64,000 nucleotides of DNA from Cutaneotrichosporon cavernicola (Eukaryota; Basidiomycota; Tremellomycetes; Trichosporonales; Trichosporonaceae), in the NCBI RefSeq assembly GCF_030864355.1, contig NC_083394.1, positions 1,240,001-1,304,000 on the forward strand, written 5' to 3'. How positions within the stretch are numbered: position 1 is the first letter of the stretch; each line of letters starts with the position of its first letter. Of the stretch, positions 1 to 11,524 are shown piece by piece. Made by a program: the position numbers and the translations under genes. A model generated the notes under the pieces. That model had not been told where the DNA came from and did no database searches. It was given only the letters and a program-made list of their open reading frames with translations.

Positions 1-87
1 CATGGCGTTCTTACTCTCGGACATGTGCTCCTGGCTGATGTCGGCCTTGGCCTTGTGCTTAAACAGGCGGTGAAAGATGTTGGTCAT
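1..87 (-). CDS. 5' end of a gene running off the window (small basic protein, partial)
   Basis: The minus strand opens with an ATG at 87 and stays open for 29 codons to the window edge. The visible N-terminus begins MTNIFHRLFKHKAK and is Lys/His-rich, with no signal peptide. An A/T-rich ATAAATA element at about 128-137 lies roughly 45 bp upstream, where a TATA box would be expected. I do not recognise the family. The C-terminal part lies outside the window, so function cannot be judged. Confidence 0.5.
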   Translation of the reverse strand, partial: MTNIFHRLFKHKAKADISQEHMSESKNAM

Positions 88-310
88 GTTGTTGTTGGTA
101 CCCGTCGAATATTAGTCGGCTGTGGGCTTTATTTATGCTTTTCAGTCTTGCTTTTGCCACCCTCTGCCACACGACTCAGCTGATCTGCGGTTTGTTTGCC
201 CGAGGTGGAGCTCTACCACTCAGCTGATCTGTGGACGGGCCACGCACTCGGCATCAGAACGGGCACGCACGCTTAACCCGAGGTAAGACGAATGACGAAC
301 GTGCATGCAT

Positions 311-1440
311 GTATTAAAGAGTCGAGATACGCACGAGTATTAAGATTCTGCGACACCGCCCCCCTGTCAACCATTGTCACTAGTGCTCCTCACCACCCAC
401 ATGATTCGATTAGGAACAAGTAACTTAATATATGAGGAGCTTCGCTACAACGCTACAACGGTCAACATGCTCTGACCGGCCTTGCAAGGTGGAGTTCTTA
501 TCGTCGATGTTCTACTGGTCAATAGGGATCGACGAGGAATGCCACGCTGAGACAAGGCATCAGCTGATGGCCGGCTGATCAGTGCAGTATTCGGAGCATG
601 AGGTAAGCTGTGCCTCTACGACATCATCAACATGCTCCAACCGGCCTAGCAAGTTGGAGTTCTTATCGTCGATGTTCTACTGGTCAATAGGGGATCAACG
701 AGGAATGCCACGCTGAGACAAGACATCAGCTGATGGCCGGCTGGTCAGTGCAGTATTCGGAGCATGAGGTAAGCTGTGCCTCTACGACATCATCAACATG
801 CTCCGACCGGCCTAGCAAGTTGGAGTTCTTATCGTCGATGTTCTACTGGTAAATAGGGATCGACGAGGAATGCCACGCTGAGACAAGACATCAGCTGATG
901 GCCGGCTGGTCAGTGCAGTATTCGGAGCATGAGGTAAGCTGTGCCTCTACGACATCATCAACATGCTCCGACCGGCCTAGCAAGTTGGAGTTCTTATCGT
1001 CGATGTTCTACTGGTCAATAGGGGATCAACGAGGAATGTCAAGCTGAGACAAGACATCAGCTGATGGCCGGCTGGTCAGTGCAGTATCCGGAACATGACT
1101 AGACACGGACCGATATCGTATCGAGGTACGCACGAGTATTAAGATTCTGCGACAACGCCCCTTGTCAAACGTTGTCACTACTGCTCCTCACCACCCACGT
1201 GATTCGATTAGGAACAGTAACTGAATATATGAATAGCTTCGCTACAACTGGACAACGGTGAGGTACGCTGTACATCTACGACGTCATCAACATGCTCCGA
1301 CCGGCCTAGCAAGTTGGAGTTCTTATCGTCGATGTTCTACTGGTCAATAGGGGATCAACGAGGAATGTCAAGCTGAGACAAGACATCAGCTGATGGCCGG
1401 CTGGTCAGTGCAGTATCCGGAGCATCGACTAGACGCGGAC
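311..1440. repeat. Satellite-like nested tandem repeat, ~165-bp unit
   Basis: A unit starting CAACATGCTC begins at 463, 628, 794, 959 and 1288. The first three spacings are 165-166 bp and the last is 329 bp, twice the unit. Copies are about 95% alike by eye. A second module is found at about 311-462 and again, diverged, at about 1116-1287, flanking the array, so there is a higher-order arrangement: module A, four units, module A', one unit. Each unit carries an ATCAGCTGAT palindrome. No ORF spans the array. It could be subtelomeric, pericentromeric or the relic of a non-autonomous element. Confidence 0.9.
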
Positions 1441-2340
1441 CGACATCGTATCGAGGTCGCAGTGGGTTAAGGGTTGAGGCTTAGTGGGCCAGATGCAACG
1501 GTGCGAAACCTAGCCATCGTTGCGAGGCCATCACCTTTCCCTCGCCACTCACAACACTGTCACTCGCTCAGTGTGGGCCCAAGGGAGTCGCCACTGCTGA
1601 TAAGCATCGCGGTCAAGTAAGTGCGACCTGCCGTCAATAGTCTGCCGTCTCCACATCCTCGTCAGCCAGGCTGCAGTTCCCCCATTGAGCCAGGAGCTTT
1701 GTAGCTGGAAGCATGGATGGCCACTCAGACTTGGGGTTTGCCGATTCAGTGCGAGGAGAGGTGTGGAAAGGGTTGTGAATGCATGATGTGAGCATCGCCA
1801 CAGACACTGACACCGCGAATCCCGCCGGGTGTAGCCCGAAAACGTCGATCACCAATCCGCCACAATCCGCGCCACACCGGCCTCATGTTTTCGCCATCTC
1901 GACTTTCTTGGCGATGGGTCTTTCCAGACGCCCAGCTATTGTCAAGTCTGGTCAAGACTAGCCAAGCATGCCCCGACAGTAAGCGGGGCAATGCCAAGAG
2001 GTCTACCGCTTTGTGCGAACCTGGTGACGCAATGGAACGGCCTGCCAGGTCAGAACGGTGGTATCCCGTGGCCTCCACGCCCCATCTCTTGGCCTGCGCC
2101 ACCGACGTCTGATCTCTTGGTCTTGGCTCACCAAGTGGAATCCTACATAACCCCACTCTCTTGGACCAGTTTCCCCCCACCCACTAACATGAGGTCGCTA
2201 CTCGAATCACCCATCCTCTCCCCCCTCCGTTCGCTGAGCCAGACTCCAGTGCCCAAAGGCGTGAGTGTGACTGAATATAGCTAACCCAGCCGGAAATCGA
2301 GGAGGGTTTCGACATCTCTCCTTCCCTCACAGCAAATGAT
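1441..2340. other. Intergenic, no convincing gene
   Basis: Short overlapping ORFs occur on both strands but none has coding character or a recognisable domain. A TATA-like GAATATAGC at about 2273-2281 precedes the next ORF by roughly 60 bp. The interval 88-310 has only a short imperfect duplication (CTCAGCTGATCTG at about 176 and 216). Confidence 0.5.
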
Positions 2341-2829
2341 ATGGACCGGTACGCCGCATTCCTATCCGCGATCCGCTCCGAGTACGCAAACGACCCGAAC
2401 GTCCGTGACGATCCGTCGTTCCAGGGCATCGGGGGAATCGTGTTCGACGTCGCTGGTGAACATCCCTGGGTACCTCTTGATGGAAGGCGTTTCCTCCGTT
2501 TCTCAGCTACATTGCATGGACCTACATCGGAGCCGCGTACACCGGGTGCGGGCGGACCGGACGATTACCTCGCCCGCGTAGAGGGGATCGCCAGGCAATG
2601 TTTTGGAGGACGGGTACATTCGTGGTCGGAGAGTTGTGAGACGGCCGGATGGCGGAGGCATGGAGTGTATAATTGGATGGAAGTTCGGCATGCCGTGCTG
2701 CACGTCTTTAGTGGGTCTGGGTGGTGGGTTGCGCTGACGACAGAGGAGGACGAGGTCGAGACCAATGAGAAAAAGGGCGACCAAGTCGAGGTGGTAGTCG
2801 CCGAGGACACCGAGGTTGCGGTGGTGTAG
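2341..2829 (+). CDS. Hypothetical protein, 162 aa
   Basis: A single-exon ORF begins MDRYAAFLSAIRSEYANDP and ends in an acidic, Val/Glu-rich tail. The middle is Trp- and Gly-rich (WVPLDGRRFLRFSATL; RHAVLHVFSGSGWWVAL), which looks like a small folded beta domain rather than random sequence. I do not recognise a family. A TATA-like element lies about 60 bp upstream. Another ATG five bases upstream is in a different frame (ORF 2336-2581), and I prefer 2341 because only that frame stays open with protein-like composition. It sits alone next to the repeat-rich left end. The coding call rests on length and composition only. Confidence 0.5.
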   Translation: MDRYAAFLSAIRSEYANDPNVRDDPSFQGIGGIVFDVAGEHPWVPLDGRRFLRFSATLHGPTSEPRTPGAGGPDDYLARVEGIARQCFGGRVHSWSESCETAGWRRHGVYNWMEVRHAVLHVFSGSGWWVALTTEEDEVETNEKKGDQVEVVVAEDTEVAVV

Positions 2830-4577
2830 TCGCCTCGTACGTGCTCATACGCAGAACTGATCTCAGATCAGCGTTCCACATGGTCGAGACGGTCGAGGTT
2901 GTTAAACACCGACGGCTGGACATTGGAGGAACAGCTCGGGGAATGCAGTGCTCCAGTTGTTTGTGGGTCATGTCGCCATATTGAGTTTTCTCTCGAGACA
3001 TTTGTCAACTTTCCATGCTTCCTATTCTTCTCAGACTGGCCTTTTCCTGGACGATTGCCACCCGCACGGATCGACTACCGCTTCGCATATTTTACAGCAC
3101 ACACAACAAGTATCGACCACCGCCCGCCAACTCATTGCTAAAAGGCAAGAATAGGTATGAGCTGGAGTCAGTCTCCCCGGCGCGACAACTCACGACTATG
3201 AAGAACTGTACGACGGTCTGCCAGCAACCGGCATTGCCGCAACCGCGACCGTGGGTGCCGTCCTCGTTGTCCTCCCGCGCCAGCCGATGCCGTCTGCGCC
3301 GCCGCCTGACCCTCCTCCGATTCTGGGCTGGAGCGGGGTGGCCAACCTCGTGGCCACGGTTGGTTCCGCACCAAAAGAGGCAACCTGTATCAGCACCGGT
3401 ATGGAAGGTCGCCTAACCCATCGTTCGTATGTTCTGAGGTTCTGAGTGTCGAGTTCTGAGTGTCGAGTTCTGAGTATCGAGTTCTCAGTGTGGAGAGAAG
3501 TGTCTGCTACTGCGGTGTGGCTATTTAACCGCATCTGGAAGGTCAGACCCAGGGCCATCGCGGGGCCGTTTGCCACACACATACCCGCAAGCGCGACTTG
3601 CATAGTCAAAGACTGTCAGGCCGTTTCAACCCTTCGCCGGCCACTACCCCTGGGCCAGTCCCAAAGCTCAGAACCGCTCGGACCGCCCCTCGCCTCTCTC
3701 TAGCTCTGAGGCTCTTCCTCCACCATGCGTTTTCAGGCCTCTCCACTATCATCGGGAGCTGGAATACCTTCTGGATCGTTTGATGCGGTATTGCCGTTAC
3801 TCCATGTTAATCCATCCAGGCCTTGGTTATGGGACTCCCGAAAGCATACCACTTGACTCGAAACCGGCAATCCAAGACAAATCATGCTTCTTTTTTACTG
3901 AATTGACGTTGCAGTCCGACCGAAACTTCCCTGGGGGCTGTGGCGCGTCCGTGCATCAGCTTGGTCGACGACACCGCTTCGGCGGCACCGCTTGAAGTTG
4001 TGCGCATCCCTCCAGAGCAGCAACGCGATCCAAACTGTCCGCGTGACCGTTGAGTGGCTCCAGGGGTCTGCATCCAGCAGTAGGATTCCCGGCTATCGAA
4101 CAGGGAGAGCCGAGGGCAAGGTGCCCAAGCTTGCCCCAGCTTGGAGTGGTCGTTCACTGAAGACGTGGCGTTGGTGGCAGTGGGGATGGGACGGCGGCGG
4201 CGGTGGCGGAGGAGGCTGTTGCTCACCATAGCCCTAAGGCTCCAACCACCAGAGTGAGAGTACACCGGAAACAGCCTCATACCCAGCGGTTGCCGCTGCG
4301 CCGATACGTCCTGAACAGCGCGAAACAATATCCAAGTTGACGCCAGGGACTGTCACTGTCCCGGGTGGAAAACATGCAGTTACGCCAACAAGATGGCCTT
4401 CTGATACTTTACGGCTCGCTGGGATCGCAACAGCCATGCATCCGGCTATACAAAGATACCAGGACGTGGGGGAGACACGTCCTTAAGCGCGGGGTGCGCG
4501 ACAGAGTATAACAGGGCTGCTTCAAACAAAGGTAAAGTTTGACTCAGAAAGACGATGGTTGGGGTTTAACATACCCC
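2830..4577. other. Intergenic, possibly with an unresolved exon
   Basis: About 1.7 kb without a defensible gene model. One plus-strand stretch at about 3190-3415 reads as protein-like (DYEELYDGLPATGIAATAT, then PPPDPPP), but I could not find a start codon or a consistent upstream splice. A plus-strand ORF ending at 4231 finishes with a Gly8-Cys-Cys tail similar in style to the Gly-rich protein encoded at 4578-4831. Neither is annotated as a gene. Confidence 0.35.
3439..3494. repeat. 14-bp tandem repeat, four copies
   Basis: The unit GTTCTGAGTGTCGA is repeated at 3439, 3453, 3467 and 3481, with one or two changes in the last two copies. It is a minisatellite in non-coding sequence with no evident function. 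Confidence 0.85.
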
Positions 4578-4831
4578 TCAATCGCCGCCACCACCCCCGC
4601 CACCACCGTCACCCCCGCCGCCGCCGTCACCACCACCGCCGTCACCACCACCGCCGTCATCACCACCTCCGCCATCGCTGCCCCAGTAGCGACGCTTGAC
4701 CTTGAGCGTCTTGGGCCCTTTGGCTTTCTTGGGCTTGCGGCAGAAGAGGCGAGAAATCCAACTGCGAAGGACTGGGGTTAGCCGACCAACCTTGGGCACT
4801 CACTAGATACGGGGTTTTCATTATGGGTCAT
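4578..4831 (-). CDS. Small Gly/Asp-rich protein, 73 aa
   Basis: Two exons on the minus strand, 4831-4804 and 4771-4578, joined across a 32-nt intron (GTGAGTG donor, CTAACCCCAG acceptor). The protein starts MTHNENPVSILRSWISRLF, continues with a basic KPKKAKGPKTLKVKRR stretch, and ends in GGGGD-type repeats. The split is supported by a TATATA box 45 bp upstream of the ATG and by the splice joining the only coding-like frame. I do not know the family. The basic core followed by a flexible acidic glycine tail gives no functional clue. Confidence 0.6.
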
Positions 4832-4875
4832 TTCTGAGAACTCTGGATGAAAAGGGGTGTTGTGTTCAGGTGGCC

Positions 4876-4882
4876 TATATAT
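4876..4882 (-). promoter_or_regulatory. TATA box of the Gly/Asp-rich gene
   Basis: TATATAG on the minus strand lies 45 bp upstream of the ATG at 4831, a usual fungal spacing. Confidence 0.5.
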
Positions 4883-4883
4883 C

Positions 4884-6738
4884 CTTCAAACAGTCCTCAT
4901 CGGTGCAGGCGAGCACTGACAACGGAATGGTAGCATGAAACCGCACGGTCCCTTTCAGAAGAAGGATGCACAGCTTCCTGCACTGCCGCTAGGTCGCAAG
5001 AGAAGCGTCGGTTGCGGTACCGCTCGAAACTGGAAGCGGGAACTGTTCCGGCGATCTCCGTGGAATGCATAGATAACGCTTCGGCTTCGGCAGCAAGTGT
5101 TGCACTGCTCACCACTCCATCAGCGCACGTTTCTCCACAAGCGAGCTTGCCGGCTACTCCACTCCTCGCCTGAATCGGTGCACAGCTGGAAAACCGGTTC
5201 ACCCCGGAGCAAGGTACCCGCGCAACCACCCCACTGTAGAGCCCACCAAGTTGTCAGTCCGCTGCCGTCGCGCGCGAACGGGAACCCCACGAAGCAGGAT
5301 ACCCGGCAACTGTACCACTCCGGCCCTCCGTGCGGCGCACTCAGGCCGGCACGGGCAGCGACAGCTACGACGGTGCATATGGCAGCCACGTAGGCGGGCA
5401 CGGGAGCGGAGGTGGCGGCGGTGGAGGGTATGGAGCAGGTATCGTGGGCGGTTGTGGGCGGCGTGGGGGCCTGGAGCTGCGGAGGCTGTGGGGGCAGGCG
5501 GAAGTTGGTAATGCGGGAATGGCAGGCGGTGGGATGGCGTCGGCGTGATAGTGGGCATGCAGACATGGTGGCTAATTGTGGTTGGCACAGAGTAGGTTAA
5601 TCCCTCATGCCAGCCCAGTGTCCGATAACTGGGGCCAGCCTGGTTGTTCCCCATTGGAGGCGCTGGTACAGTGATCTCGTATGGACTCGGGAAGGTGTTC
5701 TAGGTGAATAAGTAGTTTGGATTTCCTGTGGAGCACTTTGAGAAGACGGATACTGCAGACAATTCGATCTTGGAGAAGCACAGAAGGACATGTTTGGTCC
5801 CAGGCACTTTTTTGATTCTTTGGGTATCTAATCGCACCCCGCACCGATTCATTTACCCCTCACGCTTCGAAACTCACAAACCACCTCAATCACCAAGTCT
5901 GAACCAGATATACCCCAGAGCGCCATGTACAAGCTCAAGAGATACTGTACAGACTCAAGAGTACCTGTCCCACGTACCCCACGCTTGCGCGCATAGGGGT
6001 CACAAGTACTGGACTAGTGTTCCATTTCAGGACCCCACCACCATGTGTAACCAGGTTTACCTGAATGAAGCTTGTCTCGAGGTTTTACTGGGACACTTTC
6101 GGCAGTGGATAATGCTGCCCTCAACCTTGCCAGCTCAAGCTGAACGGTAGAATCTCCGGCACTGCGGGAACACAGAACCGGCTCAACGGGAACACTTGCA
6201 CCCTGCGCTCAGGTATTCCTTCAGGCATTCGACTTATCGGTTCTTCCCTGCCCAAACATCAAGAACCAGGCTTTTGAACATGTGCTCAGCGCACGTAGGC
6301 CTACGAGGGACAATCTGCCTCCTCAAACCCTCCATTGGGCAAATTCGAGGGCATATTGAACAAGAGACATGCCGGATTCGGTGGGCAGTGGAGCCGAGCA
6401 GCTAATGACAAGCCGAAACCGCCACGCCAACTCCGTCTGAGCTGTTTAGCTCCAGGCACGAACTGTGCGTTCAATTGGCCAAGTCGAGGTCGACTACCTT
6501 TTGTCCCCTTGGGTAAGATGAGATGAATAGGTGGGTTACGGCAGAGGCGCGATGTGAGGCATCTCACAAGCTCGAGCGTTACGTGTTGCCCGCCGCAACC
6601 GGTGCGTCAACTCAAATACCTCCCCCCAGCCTCGCCCTGCAACAACACAGGCACGCCGCCTCTGTTGCTCTCCTCATCATCCAGCCATGGCGCACCTGCG
6701 CCGTTGTATTTTAAGACCGTGAGATCCCCACAGACAAC
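4884..6738. other. Intergenic, no convincing gene
   Basis: Open frames of up to about 150 codons overlap antisense around 5100-5650 because of GC-rich, Gly/Pro-coding low complexity. No frame shows a domain, and no splice pair gives a consistent product. I see nothing definite from 5650 to 6738. Confidence 0.45.
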
Positions 6739-6789
6739 ATGCCCCCCTTTCCCTTCCACCACTCACCCAAGGCTACTATAACAAAATGA
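6739..6789 (+). promoter_or_regulatory. uORF whose stop overlaps the main start codon
   Basis: An upstream ATG opens 16 codons (MPPFPFHHSPKATITK) and stops at TGA 6787-6789, overlapping the main ATG at 6786-6788 as ATGA. If the transcript begins upstream of 6739, this arrangement could control initiation at the following gene by termination and re-initiation. Confidence 0.4.
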
Positions 6790-7942
6790 GTGAGCTAACC
6801 CCCTCCCAGCCACCTCCGAGGTTGAGCTCACACCAGCAATCGATTCCCGGCCGTGGTGGAACCGCGTCTTTCGGCGCAAGCGATACGACCTGCGTGCCGA
6901 CCACCGCGTCTCGGCCCTCCCTCCCCGCCTCGACCTCAAGCTGAACACCACCCCGATGGCGTCCCGCTTCGACGTCAACTTTGCCGACGCGGGCAAGAGC
7001 ACTGCGTCCTTAGAAACCCCGGCAGTGCCCAAGGTCACGTTCCTCACGCCATCAAAGTCGATGCCGGATGCTACACAGCCCCCGAGCGACCCGCCGCCCG
7101 TCCCCGTGATCAAAGCGACCCCCGTGAATCCGGCGGTCGCTACCGCGCCGGGTCCAACCGCCTCGCCATCGTCTCCCTCTTCTCTGGGATTCACCCGCAA
7201 GCTGCACTCCACTACACGGCCGTCGGGGTCCCTCATGGCCGACACGCGGAATATGGCTGGTTACAGCGTCCCGACATATGTCCCTACCAGTGAGAGTGCT
7301 GCGAGCTCGGGCGAGTCGAGCTCAAGCTCGAAGCGCGCCTCGGGCGAGTCGGGTTCGGCGTCCCATTCCGAGCCGACCCCTCCAATCGAGGCGCCTATCC
7401 GCGCGAGTGAAGACAGCGCGTTCTACAGCACCCATGATCAAGTACCTCCGTCTGAACCCGTGATGCATCACGAGCCAGGGCACCAGCGCCCAGAGCCGAC
7501 CCAGACACCCCCCGTTCCTCAGGCCGTTGAGGCTGAGGTCGTCCAGCCTCAACCAGTTAGCGAGATTCAGCCAGAGGTGCAGCAGGACGCCGTCCAACCT
7601 CAACCCGTCCATGAGATGGCACCGGCCCCGGGCCCGACTCATCGCGAGGTCGCAGACTCTGAGGCTGAGCACGAAAAGGTCACCCACGCCGAGCCTGATC
7701 TCGCCGAACCTGCCATAGAGCCAACCCGTCTCCCGTCATCCCCCCCGTATCCCAAGCGGTCCTCTAGCCGGCCTACAGTTCCCATGACTCAAGAACACGA
7801 GTACGTGCCCGACGATTACGCCTCCGACGACGGCTACGACTACACGGAGACACGCGAGGGCGAAATCGAGTATGACTACTCCGAGACACCCGGCCAGTTC
7901 GCCGACACGTTTGGGCGCAGCCGCACAGCCGTCGCCTATTAG
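6786..7942 (+). CDS. Ser/Pro-rich hypothetical protein, 369 aa
   Basis: Exons 6786-6789 and 6837-7942 are joined over a 47-nt intron with a GTGAGC donor and CTCACACCAG acceptor. The first exon holds only ATG plus one base. The N-terminus reads MTIDSRPWWNRVFRRKRYD, a basic aromatic patch that could bind membrane or a partner. The rest is low in order and rich in Ser, Pro, Glu and Val. Two short near-repeats of the type EVVQPQPVSEIQPE / DAVQPQPVHEM lie near residues 230-255, and the end is acidic and Tyr-rich (DYTETREGEIEYDYSE). No family is recognised. The start was chosen because the splice restores the long frame. An acceptor 27 nt earlier is also in frame but would make a 20-nt intron. Confidence 0.7.
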
Positions 7943-9257
7943 GAGACTGGCAGTGGGAATATGAGATCGGAGCTTGTATGTACAAGTTGTAGGCCGTGGC
8001 TATGGGACTATGCAATAATCTTTCAACTAGCAGCTGGCAACCGAGCTTGTCCATCTCAGCAACGAGCAAAGCGGTGCCGAGTAGGAAGGCATAAACAGTC
8101 AGGTGATGATATGTGTAACGCTAGGCACTGGTCTCCACGGTCTGGGCTGGTTTCGTTGTGGTGTCAAAAGCGGAAATGGAACCTTGAGCGTCGCAGGATG
8201 ACGTCGTACTCTGCTCTGCCTATCTATCTCTCAGACCCAGCTAGTAACAAGTGGGTGGGTACTGCTGCCCTCCTACCGCGGATAACTAATCCTTATCCTT
8301 AGTCAAATCTCACGGCTCAGCTCTTGGGTTTGAGCCAGTCCAACACTGCTACTGCCAAGAGCACAGAGCCATTGAAGTTTGCATCCGTTTCAGCACCGTT
8401 CCCATCTCTGGTACTGCAGGGGAACGGTGGATGTGGGGTGAGGTAGCGTGAGTTCAATTTCAATGAATGGCTCTGTTATGAAACCATTCGTGAAACCTTG
8501 GCTCTGAGGCATCTTGCCCAGTACAGCTTGGGCCACTGCCTAGTTCTGACCAATTGGAATCTCCTCAAGGTGCATGTCTGATTTCGCAGGGACGACCACT
8601 CCAGAGCGCCTGTGCTCATCCGCCCAGTACTGCAACGTCGCCGTTCTTCTCCCCAGACCCCAGCTGAGATGCTGTCTCTGCCGTTTTGGGCTCAGCTGGT
8701 ATGTGGTCAGCTCCTTCCACTTGCCAAGGTGGCTGGTGAGGAGGAGCAGCGAATGGTCAGAACGGAGGCCGACGCCCTAATGCAGCGTTGGGGCATATGC
8801 TGCCGCATAAGTGGCCGACCTGACATGGCCGAGTCGGTCATATATTACAGCAAGTGACGGAGCAGTTCCGCCTCGATAGGAGGCCGAGGGGGCCATGCAG
8901 CTCAATTTCGCTACGCATACATGTTGGTCCTCGGCACTCCCGACAACTGATCGAGAGATAGTATAGAACGTTTCGGTTCCTACACTTCATATCCCGATGT
9001 TTCTTGTTATCTGTGGTGGAAACGGCATCATCTGTTACTGAGAAGCGGCCCGCTCCCGCCCCGATGGTTTCGTTTCCATTCCCCACCGGGCCCCGCAGCT
9101 GCCGGGATCGGCACAACCAAGACAAGACATCATCTCGGTTTGGTCATCATCGCTCACCGCTGTGATTCAGGACACCTGAATGTTGCCGCAGAGTACATAA
9201 GCGGCGACTTGCCCACCCAGCACACCCAGCACACCCACACACTCACGCGCTCACACA
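7943..9257. other. Intergenic, nothing recognised
   Basis: About 1.3 kb between two plus-strand genes. It should hold the 3' end of the Ser/Pro-rich gene and the promoter of the monooxygenase. A short CACACC/CAGCACAC repeat at 9219-9246 sits in the presumed 5' UTR. I see no ORF with coding character. Confidence 0.5.
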
Positions 9258-11163
9258 ATGACAGTCGACCCTCCCCCGCCCGCGTCCGCGTCCAGTCTCA
9301 CGCCGATGATGCCGTACGACGATGCAGCGCGTGAACGCGCGCGCATCTTCGCGACAGCGGCGCGCGAGCACGCGGCGGCCATTGGCGCACCCCCCCTCCT
9401 CGAGAAGCCCATTAATGCCGGCCGTAAGCTGCGGGTGGTGTGTGTCGGGGCGGGCTTTAGTGGTATCCACGCGGCCGTCTACCTCCCCCAGCATGTGCCC
9501 AACCTCGAGCTGCAGATCTACGAGCGGTCCGATGACGTTGGCGGCGTGTGTAAGTGGTCTTTGTTCGTCTCAACTGCAGTAGTTCTAATGCTAGGGCAAT
9601 TTAACCGGTACGCGGGTATTGCGTGCGACATTCCCGCCCACTCGTACCAGCTCACGTACGCGGACAATACGCAGTGGTCCAAGTTCTTTGCACCAGGCGG
9701 CGAGATCCAAGCCTACCTCGCCCGCGTGGCGGACCATTACGGCGTGAGGAAGTACATGAAGATGCGGCATAGTGTGGAGGAGCTGCTTTGGATCCCCGAC
9801 GAGGGCAAGTGGCTCGTGCGCGTGCGCAACCTCGACACGGATGAGATGGTCGAGGACAAGGCTGATTTCGTCGCGTACGCCGGTGGGGCACTTTCCAAGC
9901 CTGTGTGGCCCAAGATTCCAGGTCGCGAGATTTACAAGGGCATCATTCATCATTCGGCTGGGTGGGATTCGGCAAAGGAGGAAGCCGACGGCGTCGACTG
10001 GAGCGACAAAACGGTCGGCGTGATTGGGGTGGGGAGTAGCGCGATCCAGATCGTCCCAGAGATGCAGAAACGGGCCAAGCAGGTCGTTAATTTTGGGCGG
10101 TCCAAGACGTGGCTGTCCGGCGTGTTCTCGCCGGACGTCCTCGCGCAGCTGGGCGCAAACACCAAGGAGGGGATGAATCGTGCGTTTCCCCTTGGATATG
10201 GCTGACCCAGATATCTTCAGTGACGAGGAGAAGGAACGCCTGAGGGACACAGAGTTCTATGCCGAGTTTAGGCGCATGGTCGAGCGCGATCTGGGAAGCG
10301 TGCACTATCTCACGCACCGGGGGAGTGCGATGCAGACGGCCATACGAGCCGACGTTGACGCCACGATGCGGCGCAAGCTCGCGCGCAAGCCCGATATTGC
10401 GGAGACGCTCATTCCACCCTTCCCTATTGGGTGCAAGCGCCTCACTCCCGGTCCGGGGTACTTGGACGCGCTGGTAGCCGATAATGTCAACTTTGTCAGG
10501 GATGACCTCGAGTGCTTTACGGAGAAAGGTATCCGCACCAAGGCGGGAGAGGAGTTTGAGCTCGACGCCATCATCTGCGCCACTGGCTTCGACGTGTCCA
10601 GCATTCCCGGATTCCCGATCATTGGGCTTGACGGCGTAAACCTCCAGGATGCGTGGAAGGATGAGGCCAGGACGTACCTCGCCACGACGATCGCCAAAAT
10701 GCCCAACTTCTTCAGCATCCTCGGAGCACAGTCGGGTGTCGGGTCTGGCTCGCTGCTCATCATCATGGAAGAGCAGGTTGCGTACATGGCCAGGGCGCTT
10801 AACAAGTGCGCCAACGAGGGATACAAGTCGCTCGTGGTCAAGGAGGAGGCTGTCGCGTCGTTCCTCAGGTACACCGACGCGTACTTTGCGCGCACCGTGT
10901 TCACCGAGGAGTGCAAGAGTTGGTACAAGAACGGCAAGATGGGCGCTGCCAAGATCCGTACTCTCTGGCCGGGATCTAGCCAGCACGCCATTCTCTCGCT
11001 TCGTCATCCTCGTTGGGAGGACTACGAGTACGAGCGTGAACCCGAGTACGACCACCCTTTGGCATGGCTTGGCGATGGGCACATCCCTGTCGACATGGAC
11101 CCTGCGTTCTACTACGACGACCTGCGCTCGCGGATCGAGAAGACGTCGTTCTTCATCGATTAA
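9258..11163 (+). CDS. Flavin-containing (Baeyer-Villiger-type) monooxygenase, 609 aa
   Basis: Exons 9258-9549, 9595-10179 and 10211-11163; the second intron is only 31 nt. The FAD Rossmann motif GAGFSG is at residues 64-69, followed by the family's GGVW and CDIPAHSYQ segments. A second dinucleotide fold, VGVIGVGSSAIQIV, should bind NADPH. YKGIIHHSAGW matches the Baeyer-Villiger fingerprint F/Y-x-G-x3-H-x3-W, and CATGFD is the late class-B motif. Such enzymes insert oxygen next to ketones or oxygenate N/S centres, so a catabolic or detoxifying role is likely. The substrate cannot be read from sequence. The about 55-residue N-terminal extension has no signal peptide, suggesting a soluble cytosolic enzyme. 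Neighbours are not obviously related in function. Confidence 0.92.
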
Positions 11164-11524
11164 ATGAACTCGGAGAACCGCCAGGGGATGGAGATGGCTG
11201 GTGTGTAGTGGAGCAGTTGTAGATTTAAGATGTTGACTTCCGTGAAATGATGACGAGAGGTCCGTGGCTGTACGGGTTGCGGTGGTTAGAACGAGTGGCC
11301 GGCCCTTGCGCTCCTGCGCGGTTACTGGCTCCCGATGATTCTTCGGTCAGGTGGCCGATTACCCGTCCACGACTCTGCACACTAGCCGACGGTCACTCAC
11401 TCCATCGCCACCACGCCGCCGACCGCCATGCTTAACGCATTCATCATTATAATGGCAACGAGCAGGTCAAAACACAACGTCTATCAGTAGTCGTCCAGTC
11501 TAGCAGATCGAGGAAGGCGGGTTC
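11164..11524. other. Convergent intergenic region
   Basis: The 3' ends of the monooxygenase (plus strand) and the Rab5-type gene (minus strand) face each other here. No ORF or structured element is seen. Confidence 0.5.

Noticed and set aside
1746..2180. 144-codon minus-strand ORF
   Set aside because: No coding signature, and several overlapping frames are open on both strands.
6790..6809. 20-nt intron in the Ser/Pro-rich gene
   Set aside because: In frame, but the acceptor 27 nt further (CTCACACCAG) has a branch point and gives a normal 47-nt intron.
10087..11082. 331-codon minus-strand ORF
   Set aside because: Antisense shadow of the monooxygenase; composition is that of reversed GC-biased codons.
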